The position numbers and the translations under genes were made by a program. The notes beneath the pieces are model-generated. The model worked only from the letters and a program-made list of their open reading frames with translations, had not been told where the DNA came from and made no database searches. From Methanobacterium_D oryzae (lineage in GTDB: Archaea; Methanobacteriota; Methanobacteria; Methanobacteriales; Methanobacteriaceae), in contig NZ_JBNPXC010000001.1 in the NCBI RefSeq assembly GCF_050433505.1, forward strand, positions 186,001 to 250,000: a DNA stretch of 64,000 nucleotides, given 5' to 3'. Positions 8,228 through 17,551 of the stretch are shown here, piece after piece. Position 1 is the first letter of the stretch; the number at the start of each line of letters is the position of its first letter.

Positions 8228-8275
8228 AGTATTTCTTTTCTAAACTAACCATAAAAAATTAACTTACAGAACTTA
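8228..8275 (-). repeat. Leader repeat, copy 1
   Basis: On the minus strand it reads GTAAGTTAATTTTTTATGG then TTAGTTTAGAAAAGAA and ends at ATG 8227. The shared core with copy 2 is TTTTTTATGG followed by GTTTAGAAAAGA at the same spacing. Confidence 0.7.
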
Positions 8276-8366
8276 AACACTAAGACTAAAAAATCCCAAA
8301 TACAACAATATAATTTATAATGAAATTAATAGTAAAAAAGAATTTAAAGTGAAAAATTAAGGGATT

Positions 8367-8936
8367 TTACCCCTCATAGTTTACAGAAAGTTTTCTTCTC
8401 TCTCTTCTTTCACAATTTGGACATACAACTTCATTATTACTTCTTTTTTCCATGAAGTGTCTGCATTTTGTACACATGGCTTTTAAAACGCCCAGTTCTT
8501 CATCTGCAGTTGTAAGATCAACAGTATCTAAACCCATGACTTTTGTAACTTTAGCCTGTACTAAATCTCCAATTCTAAAAGCTTCAGTTAATTTAGCTAA
8601 ATATCCTTTTTGCGCTTGTGAAATATGTATACCGCCCATAAATGAAGTTACAAGCTCTCTTTCATCATCTTTGATTTTATCTATCTTTAAGGAAGCCCTC
8701 TGACCTCTAACATCTGATATTTCTCCAACTACGACTTTACCAGGTTCTAAAACTGGTGGTGTGCCTGTTTTTGGGACTATAGATATTTTCTTATTTTTTT
8801 CATCGATTGAAACTGTTCCAACCACTAATGATTTAATTTTTCCTTCTTCTTCATAGGTCCATTCTGATGGAATAAATTCTTCAGTGACCCCTAATTCGTC
8901 ACCTGGTAAAACAAAATCTCCGGATTTAGCTTTCAT
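8367..8936 (-). CDS. csl4: Archaeal exosome RNA-binding subunit Csl4
   Basis: A 189-residue protein: N-terminal domain with MKAKSGDFVLPGDELGVTEE, an S1 domain at about 65-145 (GKVVVGEISDVRGQRASLKI and IGDLVQAKVTKVMG), and a C-terminal zinc ribbon (CTKCRHFM and VCPNCERRE). Csl4 forms part of the cap of the 3'-5' exosome and recruits RNA substrates and DnaG. GAGGTGA lies upstream of ATG 8936. Neighbouring dph2 and hpt keep the conserved archaeal order. Confidence 0.95.
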   Translation of the reverse strand: MKAKSGDFVLPGDELGVTEEFIPSEWTYEEEGKIKSLVVGTVSIDEKNKKISIVPKTGTPPVLEPGKVVVGEISDVRGQRASLKIDKIKDDERELVTSFMGGIHISQAQKGYLAKLTEAFRIGDLVQAKVTKVMGLDTVDLTTADEELGVLKAMCTKCRHFMEKRSNNEVVCPNCERRERRKLSVNYEG

Positions 8937-9107
8937 TAATTCACCTCATAAAACAAGTAAAAATACTAATTTTTTGTTCTTTTTTTTATCTTGTAAAATT
9001 TATTTAATAAATCAATATCAATATTATCTATATTAATAGTTTTCATTTATATATGTTCAAATTTCTAATTTTTTATTTTTAAAATCAAAGTAATATTATG
9101 ATTTAAT

Positions 9108-10100
9108 TTACATGTGTTCAATTTCATCAATTTCATAATCTTCCCATTTTCGAATTCCTAAAACGATTTCAAGTTCTTTTGGGGTTAAAAGAGGTTTTTT
9201 ATACATATTAGCATCATCTATAGCCACGCGAGGACATGCAGTTACAACAAATGCATCTAAATCCATATATGGAAGTAAAAGATCAGGAGAAACATTATCA
9301 AGCATTATAATAAAAGCTTCCTTTCCATTTTCATTTATAATTCTCTTTAAATCTTTTGCAAGAGGAAGTCTAAATTGGCCTTTCTTTGATGAAACGATGA
9401 TACCAAATTTTTTCGCTTCTTCAGCTTTTATTATCTTTGCAAATCTTATTCTAAGTATTCTATCCCTAAATTCATCTATAGTTCTAATTTCGTCCATGTA
9501 TGGATCTGCTATAAAAACTGGTTTTTCGCTAAAGAGTGTTATTCCAAGTGCATGGAAATTTCCACTTCCAACATACAAAAATGCATCTGCATCAACATTT
9601 TTAATGGATGAGAAGTTGCATCCAAGTACTTGGCCTTCTCTTGTTCCAGAACCTTCGCTCATTAACACTTCTTTACCATTTTGGACTAAAAAGTCTTTAA
9701 TTTGGTCTATGAGATTCAAATGTTGAATTGTAGTTACAAGACCAATTCGTTTGTAATTTTTAAGTGCTTCTAAACTATTTTTAACCGCATTCATTACATC
9801 AAGTTTAGAATAAGCTTCAATAAAAAGAACAGGTACTTTGTAGTCAATGGGGAATTCTATATGGCCAAAATGAACTATTAAATCTACCAGTCCTTCCATA
9901 TGAGTATCTGAAACATCACATGCCCCATAACAAGGATCTCCAGATATTAAAACAACTGCATCTGTTTCAGTTTCAATTCTTTCTGCAACCCACGTTGCAT
10001 GAATTTTAAGGCCTTCTGGAAACTGTATACCTACTGCATTTGCATCCATTTCCTTTATTTTTCGGGTGACTTCATCAAGTCTAAAATCATAATTAAGCAT
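9108..10100 (-). CDS. dph2: Diphthamide biosynthesis enzyme Dph2
   Basis: A 330-residue archaeal Dph2. Three cysteines typical for the non-classical radical-SAM [4Fe-4S] site are visible in GDPCYGACDVSD, VLGCNFSS and VTACPRVAIDD. The enzyme transfers the 3-amino-3-carboxypropyl group of SAM to a histidine of elongation factor 2, the first step of diphthamide synthesis. Length matches the archaeal homodimeric enzyme. The start ATG 10100 has GAGG nearby. It is directly downstream of hpt on the same strand. Confidence 0.94.
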   Translation of the reverse strand: MLNYDFRLDEVTRKIKEMDANAVGIQFPEGLKIHATWVAERIETETDAVVLISGDPCYGACDVSDTHMEGLVDLIVHFGHIEFPIDYKVPVLFIEAYSKLDVMNAVKNSLEALKNYKRIGLVTTIQHLNLIDQIKDFLVQNGKEVLMSEGSGTREGQVLGCNFSSIKNVDADAFLYVGSGNFHALGITLFSEKPVFIADPYMDEIRTIDEFRDRILRIRFAKIIKAEEAKKFGIIVSSKKGQFRLPLAKDLKRIINENGKEAFIIMLDNVSPDLLLPYMDLDAFVVTACPRVAIDDANMYKKPLLTPKELEIVLGIRKWEDYEIDEIEHM

Positions 10101-10124
10101 TGTATCCTCATAATTTAAGTTAAA

Positions 10125-10691
10125 TTAAAGTATGCTATCTTCAATAACAACTTTTCCCTCGTTAACATCTACTTTAACAAGAGTTTTAACTTCATACCCT
10201 GTTTCTTTTTTTATCCTCTCTTTTCCATTTCCTTTTTCTACAATAGCAACTATATCTGCAATTTCAACTCCCGCACTATTTAGTGCGTTTAAAACTGCTA
10301 TCATAGTTCCTCCAGTACTTACAACGTCGTCTACTATGAGTATTTTTTCTCCTTTTCGAATTCCATTTATATAAAGTTCACATTCACTGTATCCTGTCAC
10401 CTGATGAACCACAACTTCATCATCTAAGTCATAGCAACGTTTTCTTACAACTACAAAGGGAATATTTGTTTCAAGGGAAAGAGCTGTTGCAATATGGATT
10501 CCCATTGCTTCCATACATACAATTTTATCAACATTTAAATCTGCAATTTTTATGATTGCATCTGAAACTTCTCTTAAAAGATCCGGTTCAACAAGCATAA
10601 TTCCATCTGTAATTGGATGTATAAAATAATTATATTCACCTTTTTTTACTATAGGCGATTCTAACAATGTTTTTTTAAGTATATCAAGCAT
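10125..10691 (-). CDS. hpt: Hypoxanthine/guanine phosphoribosyltransferase
   Basis: A 188-residue phosphoribosyltransferase with the PRPP-binding loop KILIVDDVVSTGGTM (about residues 115-130). The N-terminal MLDILKKTLLESPIVKKGEY is typical of the archaeal Hpt/HGPRTase subfamily, which salvages hypoxanthine and guanine to IMP and GMP. GGTGATAGA precedes ATG 10691. It is divergent from srp54, with about 180 bases of shared promoter region. Confidence 0.92.
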   Translation of the reverse strand: MLDILKKTLLESPIVKKGEYNYFIHPITDGIMLVEPDLLREVSDAIIKIADLNVDKIVCMEAMGIHIATALSLETNIPFVVVRKRCYDLDDEVVVHQVTGYSECELYINGIRKGEKILIVDDVVSTGGTMIAVLNALNSAGVEIADIVAIVEKGNGKERIKKETGYEVKTLVKVDVNEGKVVIEDSIL

Positions 10692-10875
10692 TCTATCACC
10701 AATATTATCTAAAATATCATAATTGAAAATTTCTATATTAATTTAAAGAGGAAATTAATGAATTATTTTTGCAAAAATTATGTATAACAAGATATTTTTA
10801 TAACATAAGGTATATTTAATAATATCAAAATATTCATTTTAAATTAATTTTATAAAATTTATTTCGAGGCAAATC

Positions 10876-12207
10876 ATGTTAGGTAACTTAGGTAAAAATT
10901 TGACCAACACAATGAAAAAATTAGCTGGTATGCCCATAATCGATGAAGAAGTGGTAAAAGAGGTTATAAAGGATATACAAAGAGCACTTATTCAATCAGA
11001 TGTTAACATTAAACTTGTATTAAAACTTTCAAAAACAATAGAAGAGAGGGCACTCAAAGAAGAACCTCCTAAAGGGATTACACCACGAGAATATGTAGTA
11101 ACCATCGTTTATGAAGAACTGGTAAATCTCATTGGTTCAAAGGCTGAAGAAGTTGAAGTTGACACTAAACCATATAAAATAATGTTTGTAGGGCTCCAGG
11201 GAAGTGGTAAGACAACTACAATTGGAAAACTTGCAAAATACTTGCAGAAGAAGGGATTCAACCCTGCAATTGTAAGTACAGATACATGGAGGCCTGCAGC
11301 TTTTGAACAGCTTCGACAACTTACTGAAAGTATGAATGTTCCCCTTTATGGAGATCCTGAAAATAAAGATGCCTTAGATCTTGCAAGAAAAGGTCTTGAA
11401 GAGTTTAAAAAACAAGAAATCATAATTATAGATACTGCTGGACGTCATAAGGAAGAAGCAGACTTACTTAATGAAATGGAGCAGTTATCAAGTATCGTAA
11501 ATCCAAATGAAGTTATGCTTGTTATTGATGGAACTATAGGTCAGCAGGCACGTGAACAAGCTTTAGCGTTCAACCAAACTACAGATGTCGGATCAATTGT
11601 TATAACTAAGCTTGATGGTTCTGCAAAAGGTGGTGGAGCATTGTCTGCAGTTTCAGAAATTGGCGCGCCAATAAAATTCATTGGAACTGGAGAGCGTGTT
11701 GATGATTTTGAAGCATTTGATCCTGAAAGGTTCATATCAAGACTTCTTGGAATGGGAGATATCAGAACACTTATTGAAAAGGCAGAAGAGATTGCTGAAG
11801 AAGATGTTGATGTAGATGCTATGGAATCCATGTTAAGCGGGAAATTCACCCTCAAAGACATGTATTCCCAGTTTGAAATGATGAATAAAATGGGACCAAT
11901 GCAGCAAGTTATGAATATGATCCCGGGAATGGGAGGAAAACTCCCTAAAAATGCTTCCCAGGTAACAGAAGAGAAATTGGGCAGATATAAAATCATGATG
12001 GACTCCATGACAGAACATGAGCTTACACATCCCGAAGTCATAAAACAATCTCGAGTAAAGAGGATTGCAAAAGGTTCAGGTATGCGTAATGAGGATGTTA
12101 AAGAACTTCTTAAATATTATAATGTCACTAAAAAGGCCATGAAAGGGTTTGGAAAACGTAAAATGAGCGGTCCTTTAGGACAGATGATGAGACAAATGAT
12201 GCGATGA
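10876..12207 (+). CDS. srp54: Signal recognition particle 54 kDa protein
   Basis: A 443-residue GTPase. N domain residues 1-90, G domain with P-loop GLQGSGKTTT (about 105-114), DTAGRHKEE and TKLDGSAKGGG motifs, then a methionine-rich M domain from about residue 300 (MGDIRT, MYSQFEMMNKMGPMQQVMNM, RQMMR tail). It binds signal peptides and 7S RNA and targets ribosomes to the SecY translocon through FtsY. GAGGCAAATC lies before ATG 10876. Confidence 0.97.
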   Translation: MLGNLGKNLTNTMKKLAGMPIIDEEVVKEVIKDIQRALIQSDVNIKLVLKLSKTIEERALKEEPPKGITPREYVVTIVYEELVNLIGSKAEEVEVDTKPYKIMFVGLQGSGKTTTIGKLAKYLQKKGFNPAIVSTDTWRPAAFEQLRQLTESMNVPLYGDPENKDALDLARKGLEEFKKQEIIIIDTAGRHKEEADLLNEMEQLSSIVNPNEVMLVIDGTIGQQAREQALAFNQTTDVGSIVITKLDGSAKGGGALSAVSEIGAPIKFIGTGERVDDFEAFDPERFISRLLGMGDIRTLIEKAEEIAEEDVDVDAMESMLSGKFTLKDMYSQFEMMNKMGPMQQVMNMIPGMGGKLPKNASQVTEEKLGRYKIMMDSMTEHELTHPEVIKQSRVKRIAKGSGMRNEDVKELLKYYNVTKKAMKGFGKRKMSGPLGQMMRQMMR

Positions 12208-12308
12208 AAATTTTATAAAATTTTTAACTATTTTTTGAATTTAATAGCATCATAGCTTATATTTTAAATTGAAAGAATTAATTTATATTTTAATTAGGAT
12301 GAGTACAG

Positions 12309-13535
12309 ATGGAATCTCAAATTACTGAATATGCACTTAAAATCATGGAAATCGCAGAATGGAAATTATGCGACCACTGTTTAGGCAGGAATTTCTCCAA
12401 AATTGTTGAAGGCGATGATAATAAGTATAGGGGAGAATATGTAAGACAAATATTAAATAAAGAGAGTAATAACGCCTTAACTACAAATTCATGTCATATT
12501 TGTAATGATCTATTCAATGAAATTGAAAATGGCATGGCCGAAAAAATACTTAAAAAAATAGATGATGAACATATTGAATTTTCAACATTCCTTGTAGGAT
12601 GTCGCATACAACCTGAAATTTTAAACAGAGAAGAAGAAATCCATAAAAGTCTTCAGTTAGATGTTGAAAATATTAAAAAAGAAATAAATAGAGAATTAGG
12701 GAAGAAATTAGAATTCATACTTGATAAAGATGTGGATTTTGATTATCCTGACATTGTTATAATGGTAGATTTTATAAATGATGATATTAATTTTCAAATA
12801 AACCCTATTTTTATAGAAGGTCGCTACAGGAAGCTTGTAAGAGGAATACCCCAAACTAAATGGCCCTGTAGGAAATGTAGAGGTAAAGGCTGTGAAAATT
12901 GCGATTATACTGGTAAACAGTATCCAGAATCTGTTGAGGAATTAATCTCACCGAAAGCAGTCGAATTTGCTCGTGGAAATGAATCCAAATTTCATGGCGC
13001 CGGAAGAGAAGATATAGATGTTAAAATGCTTGGAAATGGACGGCCTTTTGTCCTTGAAATTAAAGAGCCACATATTAGGGAATTCGATTTAAAACTCCTT
13101 GAAGATGAGATCAATGAATTTGCAGATAGAAAGGTAGAAGTAAGAGATTTGAAATTTGTAGGACGTAAAAGAAAAGGCACTATCAAATGTTCATCAACTG
13201 AAACATATAAAGTATATAGAGCCATTGTAGAGCTTGATGAAGAAATTAATGAAAATAAATTAGATGTTTTAAACTCATTAGATGTTATTAATCAGCAAAC
13301 CCCTATAAGAGTGTCTCATAGACGTGCAGATAAAATAAGAACACGAAATGTTAAAAAAATTGATACAAAACTAATAGATTCTACTAAATTTGAAATGATA
13401 GTTGAATGTGAAGGCGGTTTATACATTAAAGAGCTCATATCTGGCGATGAAGGCAGATCAAGTCCCAGTGTATCTGAGGTTTTAGGAACAAATGCATTAT
13501 GTGTACAGCTTGATGTATTAGAGGTTAATATTTGA
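12309..13535 (+). CDS. pus10: tRNA pseudouridine(54/55) synthase Pus10
   Basis: A 408-residue protein. The N-terminal THUMP-like region carries two CxxC pairs (CDHCLGRNF and CHICNDLF), and a further zinc pattern CRKCRGKGCENCDYTG lies near residue 190. The catalytic domain contains GREDIDVKMLGNGRPFVLEI, whose Asp is the expected catalytic nucleophile. Archaeal Pus10 makes pseudouridine at tRNA positions 54 and 55. It follows srp54 in the same direction by 100 bases. An AGGATGA sequence precedes ATG 12309. Confidence 0.94.
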   Translation: MESQITEYALKIMEIAEWKLCDHCLGRNFSKIVEGDDNKYRGEYVRQILNKESNNALTTNSCHICNDLFNEIENGMAEKILKKIDDEHIEFSTFLVGCRIQPEILNREEEIHKSLQLDVENIKKEINRELGKKLEFILDKDVDFDYPDIVIMVDFINDDINFQINPIFIEGRYRKLVRGIPQTKWPCRKCRGKGCENCDYTGKQYPESVEELISPKAVEFARGNESKFHGAGREDIDVKMLGNGRPFVLEIKEPHIREFDLKLLEDEINEFADRKVEVRDLKFVGRKRKGTIKCSSTETYKVYRAIVELDEEINENKLDVLNSLDVINQQTPIRVSHRRADKIRTRNVKKIDTKLIDSTKFEMIVECEGGLYIKELISGDEGRSSPSVSEVLGTNALCVQLDVLEVNI

Positions 13536-13822
13536 ACTTCAAATTATTAATCATCGATGGAATATTATAAAATGAATTACATATATTAATAAGGTTTAAA
13601 TTTAATAAAATTTAAAATAGACAAGTTTAGTATAAATAGGATTTTAGTATATATTACATAAGTAGTGAATATTCTATTTATGATTCAGTTAAATACTAAG
13701 TTCATAAACGAATTTTTAAAAATTTTCTTTGAATCATATGTTAAGCTAAATACCTATTAAATGTTTAATTATACGACTCGAAGTCATTTTAATAAATAAT
13801 TTGAAATTTCGGAGGTTTAAGA
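13536..13822 (+). promoter_or_regulatory. AT-rich region upstream of the L21e gene
   Basis: This 287-base gap holds no convincing reading frame or RNA gene. TATA-like stretches occur at about 13632 and 13650. A small GACTcgaAGTC hairpin lies at about 13775-13785, and CGGAGGTTTAAGA provides the ribosome-binding site for L21e. I treat it as promoter and 5' leader. Confidence 0.4.
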
Positions 13823-14116
13823 ATGGTAACAAGATCAAGAGGTTCCAGAAGTAAGACACGTTATAAACTTAAAAAAAGCTTAAGAGCAAGTAGAGCAAAT
13901 CCTATATCAAAAAAGATACAAACTTTTGATGAAAATGCTCTCGTTCACATTATAATTGATCCTAGTGTTCAAAAAGGTCAGCCACACCCTCGTTTCCACG
14001 GTAAAACAGGGAAAATAGATTCAAAAAGAGGAAGAGCATACCTAGTAGCAATAAATGATGGTAATAAAGCTAAAAAATTAATTATAAGACCTGAACATCT
14101 CAAAATGCAAGAGTGA
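13823..14116 (+). CDS. rpl21e: 50S ribosomal protein L21e
   Basis: A 97-residue basic protein: MVTRSRGSRSKTRYKLKKSL, then VHIIIDPSVQKGQPHPRFHG and GKIDSKRGRAYLVAINDG, all typical for L21e. CGGAGG lies ahead of ATG 13823. The stop overlaps the beginning of the rpoF gene, as in most euryarchaea. Confidence 0.96.
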   Translation: MVTRSRGSRSKTRYKLKKSLRASRANPISKKIQTFDENALVHIIIDPSVQKGQPHPRFHGKTGKIDSKRGRAYLVAINDGNKAKKLIIRPEHLKMQE

Positions 14117-14121
14117 TGATA

Positions 14122-14451
14122 ATGATTGGGAAAAAAGTTATTGATACTGACCCTATCACTATTGCAGAAGTCAAAGAGATGCTTGAAGGCATACAAGAGC
14201 ACTATGAACTCACATATGAACAAAATCTTGCTTTAGATCATGTAACTAAGTTTTCCAAATTAGATACAGAATCTGCAAAAAAAATGGTTGAAGAACTCGA
14301 GGAATTAATTAAAAAAACTCAAGCTATTAAAATTGCAGATATTATGCCTGAAGATATGGCAGATTTAAGGTTAATATTTGCAAAAGAAAGGGGCTCAATT
14401 AAGAAAGAAGATATGGAGAAGATACTGGAAATAGTGAACAAATATAGATAA
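14122..14451 (+). CDS. rpoF: DNA-directed RNA polymerase subunit F (Rpo4/RPB4)
   Basis: A 109-residue helical protein with MIGKKVIDTDPITIAEVKEM and the C-terminal HRDC-like part (ADIMPEDMADLRLIFAKERG). Rpo4 pairs with Rpo7 to form the polymerase stalk. Three possible starts lie in tandem: GTG 14113, ATG 14116 and ATG 14122. I prefer 14122, which matches the usual family start and leaves GAGTGATGATA as ribosome-binding site. The 5' end is coupled to the L21e stop. Confidence 0.92.
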   Translation: MIGKKVIDTDPITIAEVKEMLEGIQEHYELTYEQNLALDHVTKFSKLDTESAKKMVEELEELIKKTQAIKIADIMPEDMADLRLIFAKERGSIKKEDMEKILEIVNKYR

Positions 14452-14604
14452 CTATTTAGAATATCCAAGACCATATAATATAAATAAAATTTAATCAGAT
14501 TAATGGAAATAACTTCTAATTGAAGTAGTATCTTAAGATATTAATAAAAAATATTGAAAATTAAGATTTTCAAAAGTTTCAAATAACATCACAGATGTGA
14601 TTAA

Positions 14605-15183
14605 ATGGAAGAATATGCAATTATTTTGGATTATCTTCCTTTAGGCTATGTTAAAGAAGGTATACCCACATATAAAAGAAAGCCTGTAGCTCAGGCAGTA
14701 GGTAAAGAAGAATTTACCCTCCTTGAACTTATTCCAAAAGAAAATGTTCCTTTGGATATCCATCAGAAAGTCTACATAGGTTCAGGGAAACGAGAAGAGA
14801 TATCCCGAATTAATAGAAGGCTTAAATACGATGATCTTACAGCTACTGCTAAAATTGAACTAAATTACGTTATAGAAGAAATCATTAAAGCAAAAGAAGA
14901 CAGATTTATTGAATTTTTCAACGAAGCAGGCCCTATATCAACTAGACTCCATCAACTAGAACTTTTACCCGGAATTGGGAAAAAGCACATGTGGGATATC
15001 ATTAAAGCAAGAAAAGAAAAGCCCTTTGAAAACTTTGAAGACGTCAAAAAACGAGTTCCAATGCTTGCAGATCCTGTAAAACTTATTTCAAAGAGAATAC
15101 TTTCAGAACTTGACGCAACAAAGGAAAAAAAAGGAAAACGAAAATATATTCTCTTTACAAGACCCCCAACAAAGAGATATTAA
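14605..15183 (+). CDS. DUF655 family RNA/DNA-binding protein with helix-hairpin-helix
   Basis: A 192-residue DUF655 protein. The N-terminal part (EEYAIILDYLPLGYV) has an OB-like beta pattern, and residues about 115-160 contain a helix-hairpin-helix reading LHQLELLPGIGKKHMWDI. The C-terminus is basic (KKGKRKYILFTRPP). DUF655 occurs throughout archaea between rpoF and rsmA, which suggests a role with RNA or ribosome assembly, but no activity is assigned here. Confidence 0.9.
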   Translation: MEEYAIILDYLPLGYVKEGIPTYKRKPVAQAVGKEEFTLLELIPKENVPLDIHQKVYIGSGKREEISRINRRLKYDDLTATAKIELNYVIEEIIKAKEDRFIEFFNEAGPISTRLHQLELLPGIGKKHMWDIIKARKEKPFENFEDVKKRVPMLADPVKLISKRILSELDATKEKKGKRKYILFTRPPTKRY

Positions 15184-15255
15184 TTAAAATTCGTTCTTCT
15201 TTTTTAATACTTATTTTTTAAATTTTAATTTTAACACTACTTTTTAGGTAATTTC

Positions 15256-16089
15256 ATGTTAACCAAAGAAACTCTGAAAATTTTAAAAGAAAATAACATA
15301 AAATTAGACCGTCGAAAGGGACAAAATTATCTTATAGATTCAAATATATTACAGAAGATTGTTAATTATGCTAATTTATCTAAAGATGACACTATTTTAG
15401 AAATTGGAGCGGGTATTGGTACTCTTACAATTCCATTAGCTGAAAGTTCAGGTAAAGTAATTGCAATTGAACAGGACCAAAAAATTGCTGCTATTTTAGA
15501 AAAAAGACTCTCTGATTTAGGCATTCGAAATGTAGAAGTGCTTACTGCAGATGCTACAAAGATTGATTTTCCTAAATTCAATAAAGTGGTTTCCAATCTT
15601 CCCTATAAAATTTCATCCCCTATTACATTTAAATTGCTTGAATATGATTTTGATTTTGCAATTCTTATGTATCAACTTGAATTTGCACAGCGTATGGTTG
15701 CAAAACCGGGAGATTCTAATTATTCAAGATTATCATTGATGTTACATTTTTGTGCCGATATTGAACTTCTTTTTGAGGTTTCAAAACATTGTTTTTTCCC
15801 AGAACCCAAAATATCATCTGCAGTAATCAAATTGATTCCAAATAAAAAAGCAGAAATTGATGAATTCTTTAAGCGAACTTCAAGGGCACTATTCCAGCAT
15901 AAAAAGAAAAAAGTAAGAAATGCATTGGTTGATTCGTTCCATGAAATTGCTCCTTTAGATAAAAAAGAAGCTAAAAAAGTAGTTTCAAAATTAAATCCCG
16001 ATTTATTGAGTGAAAGAGCAGTGAAATTAAATCCTGCTAAAGTAATGGCAATTTCAAAACAGTTAAATGACATGATAAAAAATTTATAA
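15256..16089 (+). CDS. rsmA: 16S rRNA dimethyladenosine transferase RsmA/KsgA
   Basis: A 277-residue class I methyltransferase: RRKGQNYLIDSNILQKIV at the N-terminus, SAM-binding EIGAGIGTLTIPLAE at about 49-63, and the adenine-methyltransferase motif IV NLPYKISSPI at about 114. The helical C-terminal domain matches KsgA/Dim1. It dimethylates two adjacent adenines near the 3' end of 16S rRNA. AGGTAAT lies before ATG 15256. The order rpoF-DUF655-rsmA-mtq2 is conserved in archaea. Confidence 0.95.
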   Translation: MLTKETLKILKENNIKLDRRKGQNYLIDSNILQKIVNYANLSKDDTILEIGAGIGTLTIPLAESSGKVIAIEQDQKIAAILEKRLSDLGIRNVEVLTADATKIDFPKFNKVVSNLPYKISSPITFKLLEYDFDFAILMYQLEFAQRMVAKPGDSNYSRLSLMLHFCADIELLFEVSKHCFFPEPKISSAVIKLIPNKKAEIDEFFKRTSRALFQHKKKKVRNALVDSFHEIAPLDKKEAKKVVSKLNPDLLSERAVKLNPAKVMAISKQLNDMIKNL

Positions 16090-16124
16090 CTTTCAAATTT
16101 CATTATTTTAATTGAGGGAAATTT

Positions 16125-16436
16125 ATGAGTCAAAATCCATATGAACTATTTCAAAAAGAATGTCCAGAAGTAGCAGCATGCTTTAATGACCTTATAGAAG
16201 CTCAAAAATCTTTAGAAGGTTTGGATGCTAAAACAAAACAGTTGATCAACATTGCTATTCAAACTGCAAATAGGAATCAGAGAGGTGTGCAGATGCATGC
16301 AATGATGGCCAAAAATGAAGGTGCAACTCGTGAAGAGATTGTTGGCGCTGTAGTTTTAAATTTACACCATTCAGGTTTTACTTCAGTACTTGAATGTCTT
16401 CCAGCAGCAATTAATGGTTTTGAAGGTAAATTCTAA
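16125..16436 (+). CDS. Carboxymuconolactone decarboxylase-family protein
   Basis: A 103-residue helical protein with the CMD/AhpD core: LDAKTKQLINIAIQTANR, then QMHAMMAKNEGATREEIVGA and a LHHSGFTSVLE tail. The redox CxxC of AhpD is absent, so a peroxidase function is not indicated; the retained histidines suggest the broader CMD group of unknown substrate. GAGGGAA is upstream of ATG 16125. The gene interrupts the usual adjacency of rsmA and the methyltransferase, together with its small neighbour. Confidence 0.8.
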   Translation: MSQNPYELFQKECPEVAACFNDLIEAQKSLEGLDAKTKQLINIAIQTANRNQRGVQMHAMMAKNEGATREEIVGAVVLNLHHSGFTSVLECLPAAINGFEGKF

Positions 16437-16450
16437 GTGGAGATAGTATT

Positions 16451-16738
16451 ATGGCAAAGAGTGTTTATTCAAGGAAAATATCTAAAGAAGAAGCAAGTGA
16501 AAATTTTATTTTTATATTAAAAAGCAGATTATCATTCTTTCCTACATACGGAGAAAAATTCGAACTTGCTGATGGTGATTTATCGAGAGAAGTTAAAGTA
16601 GAATCCTATCCCTGCACTTGTAGAGGGCCTGAAAAACCTCATGAACATTATTTCATCTGCTGGGAAGGTTTAGAAGCGGGAGATAAATTAGAAATCACCA
16701 AAAGTTCAGATAATAACTATAATTTAAAGATTTTATAA
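16451..16738 (+). CDS. Conserved small protein of unknown function
   Basis: A 95-residue protein not assignable to a family I know. Visible features are a compact SYPCTCRGPEKPHEHYFICW stretch, in which two Cys, two His and a later Cys could bind a metal, and a beta-rich C-terminus (DKLEITKSSDNNYNLKIL). It begins 14 bases after the CMD gene stop and is probably cotranscribed with it. Confidence 0.65.
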   Translation: MAKSVYSRKISKEEASENFIFILKSRLSFFPTYGEKFELADGDLSREVKVESYPCTCRGPEKPHEHYFICWEGLEAGDKLEITKSSDNNYNLKIL

Positions 16739-16798
16739 TAAAATAATGTAAAATATATGCATAAGTTTTCAAATTATCTAATTAAAGTTGTGATCAAC

Positions 16799-17392
16799 AT
16801 GATAGAATACGATGGAACAGTAATTTACAAGCATCCGAAGGTCTATGAACCTGCAGAAGATACTTTCTTACTTGCAGAAAACCTTGATATTAAAAGAACC
16901 GATGAAGTGCTTGAAATAGGTACAGGAACAGGTTTAATAACAGTTATAGCAGCTCGAAAATCAAGAAGAGTTGTTGCAACAGATATAAATGAGCATGCTA
17001 TTAAATGCGCCTTAAAAAATACCATTACCAACAGAACTTATAATGTTGAACTTAGAGAAGGAAATCTTTTTGAACCAGTTGCAGGGGAAAAATTCAACCT
17101 TATTTTATTTAATACACCATATCTTCCAACTGATGAAGATGAAAAACTTGATGATGAATTAAATGCTGCATTTGATGGTGGTTTAGAGGGAAGAGAAACT
17201 ATTGATCAGTTTATTGAACAGGTTAAAGATCACCTAAAAGAAGAGGGTAGAGTTCAAATTGTTCAATCTTCATTATCAGATAATGAAAAGACCATCTCTA
17301 AATTAGAAGGATTAGGATTTAAAGCTGAAATCACTGCCAGTGAAAAATGCTTCTTTGAAGAAATTGTTGTTATAACTGGAAAATTAAAATAA
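16799..17392 (+). CDS. HemK/Mtq2-like class I methyltransferase
   Basis: A 197-residue protein from ATG 16799, chosen because GTGATC sits before it and MIEYDGTVIYKHPKVYEPAEDT is the family start; an upstream ATG at 16757 lacks a ribosome-binding site. SAM motif I is EIGTGTGLITVIAA, and motif IV is FNTPYLP, the NPPY-like motif of glutamine and N6-adenine methyltransferases. Archaeal members with partner Trm112 methylate the GGQ glutamine of release factor aRF1; that specific role is inferred from family and position. Confidence 0.87.
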   Translation: MIEYDGTVIYKHPKVYEPAEDTFLLAENLDIKRTDEVLEIGTGTGLITVIAARKSRRVVATDINEHAIKCALKNTITNRTYNVELREGNLFEPVAGEKFNLILFNTPYLPTDEDEKLDDELNAAFDGGLEGRETIDQFIEQVKDHLKEEGRVQIVQSSLSDNEKTISKLEGLGFKAEITASEKCFFEEIVVITGKLK

Positions 17393-17551
17393 ATGGCTTA
17401 AAATTAATTTTTTACTCATTTATCTACTATTTTTTTCTAAATTATCATCTGAAATTAATCTAAACCAATAAGATAGTAAATTATTGAAATATGCAAAAAT
17501 TTATATGACATATTTCATTAATAAAAATTATTAAGCTATTCAGATGATTAT

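Noticed and set aside
11541..12041. 166-codon minus-strand frame within srp54
   Set aside because: It lies entirely opposite srp54, whose motifs are complete.
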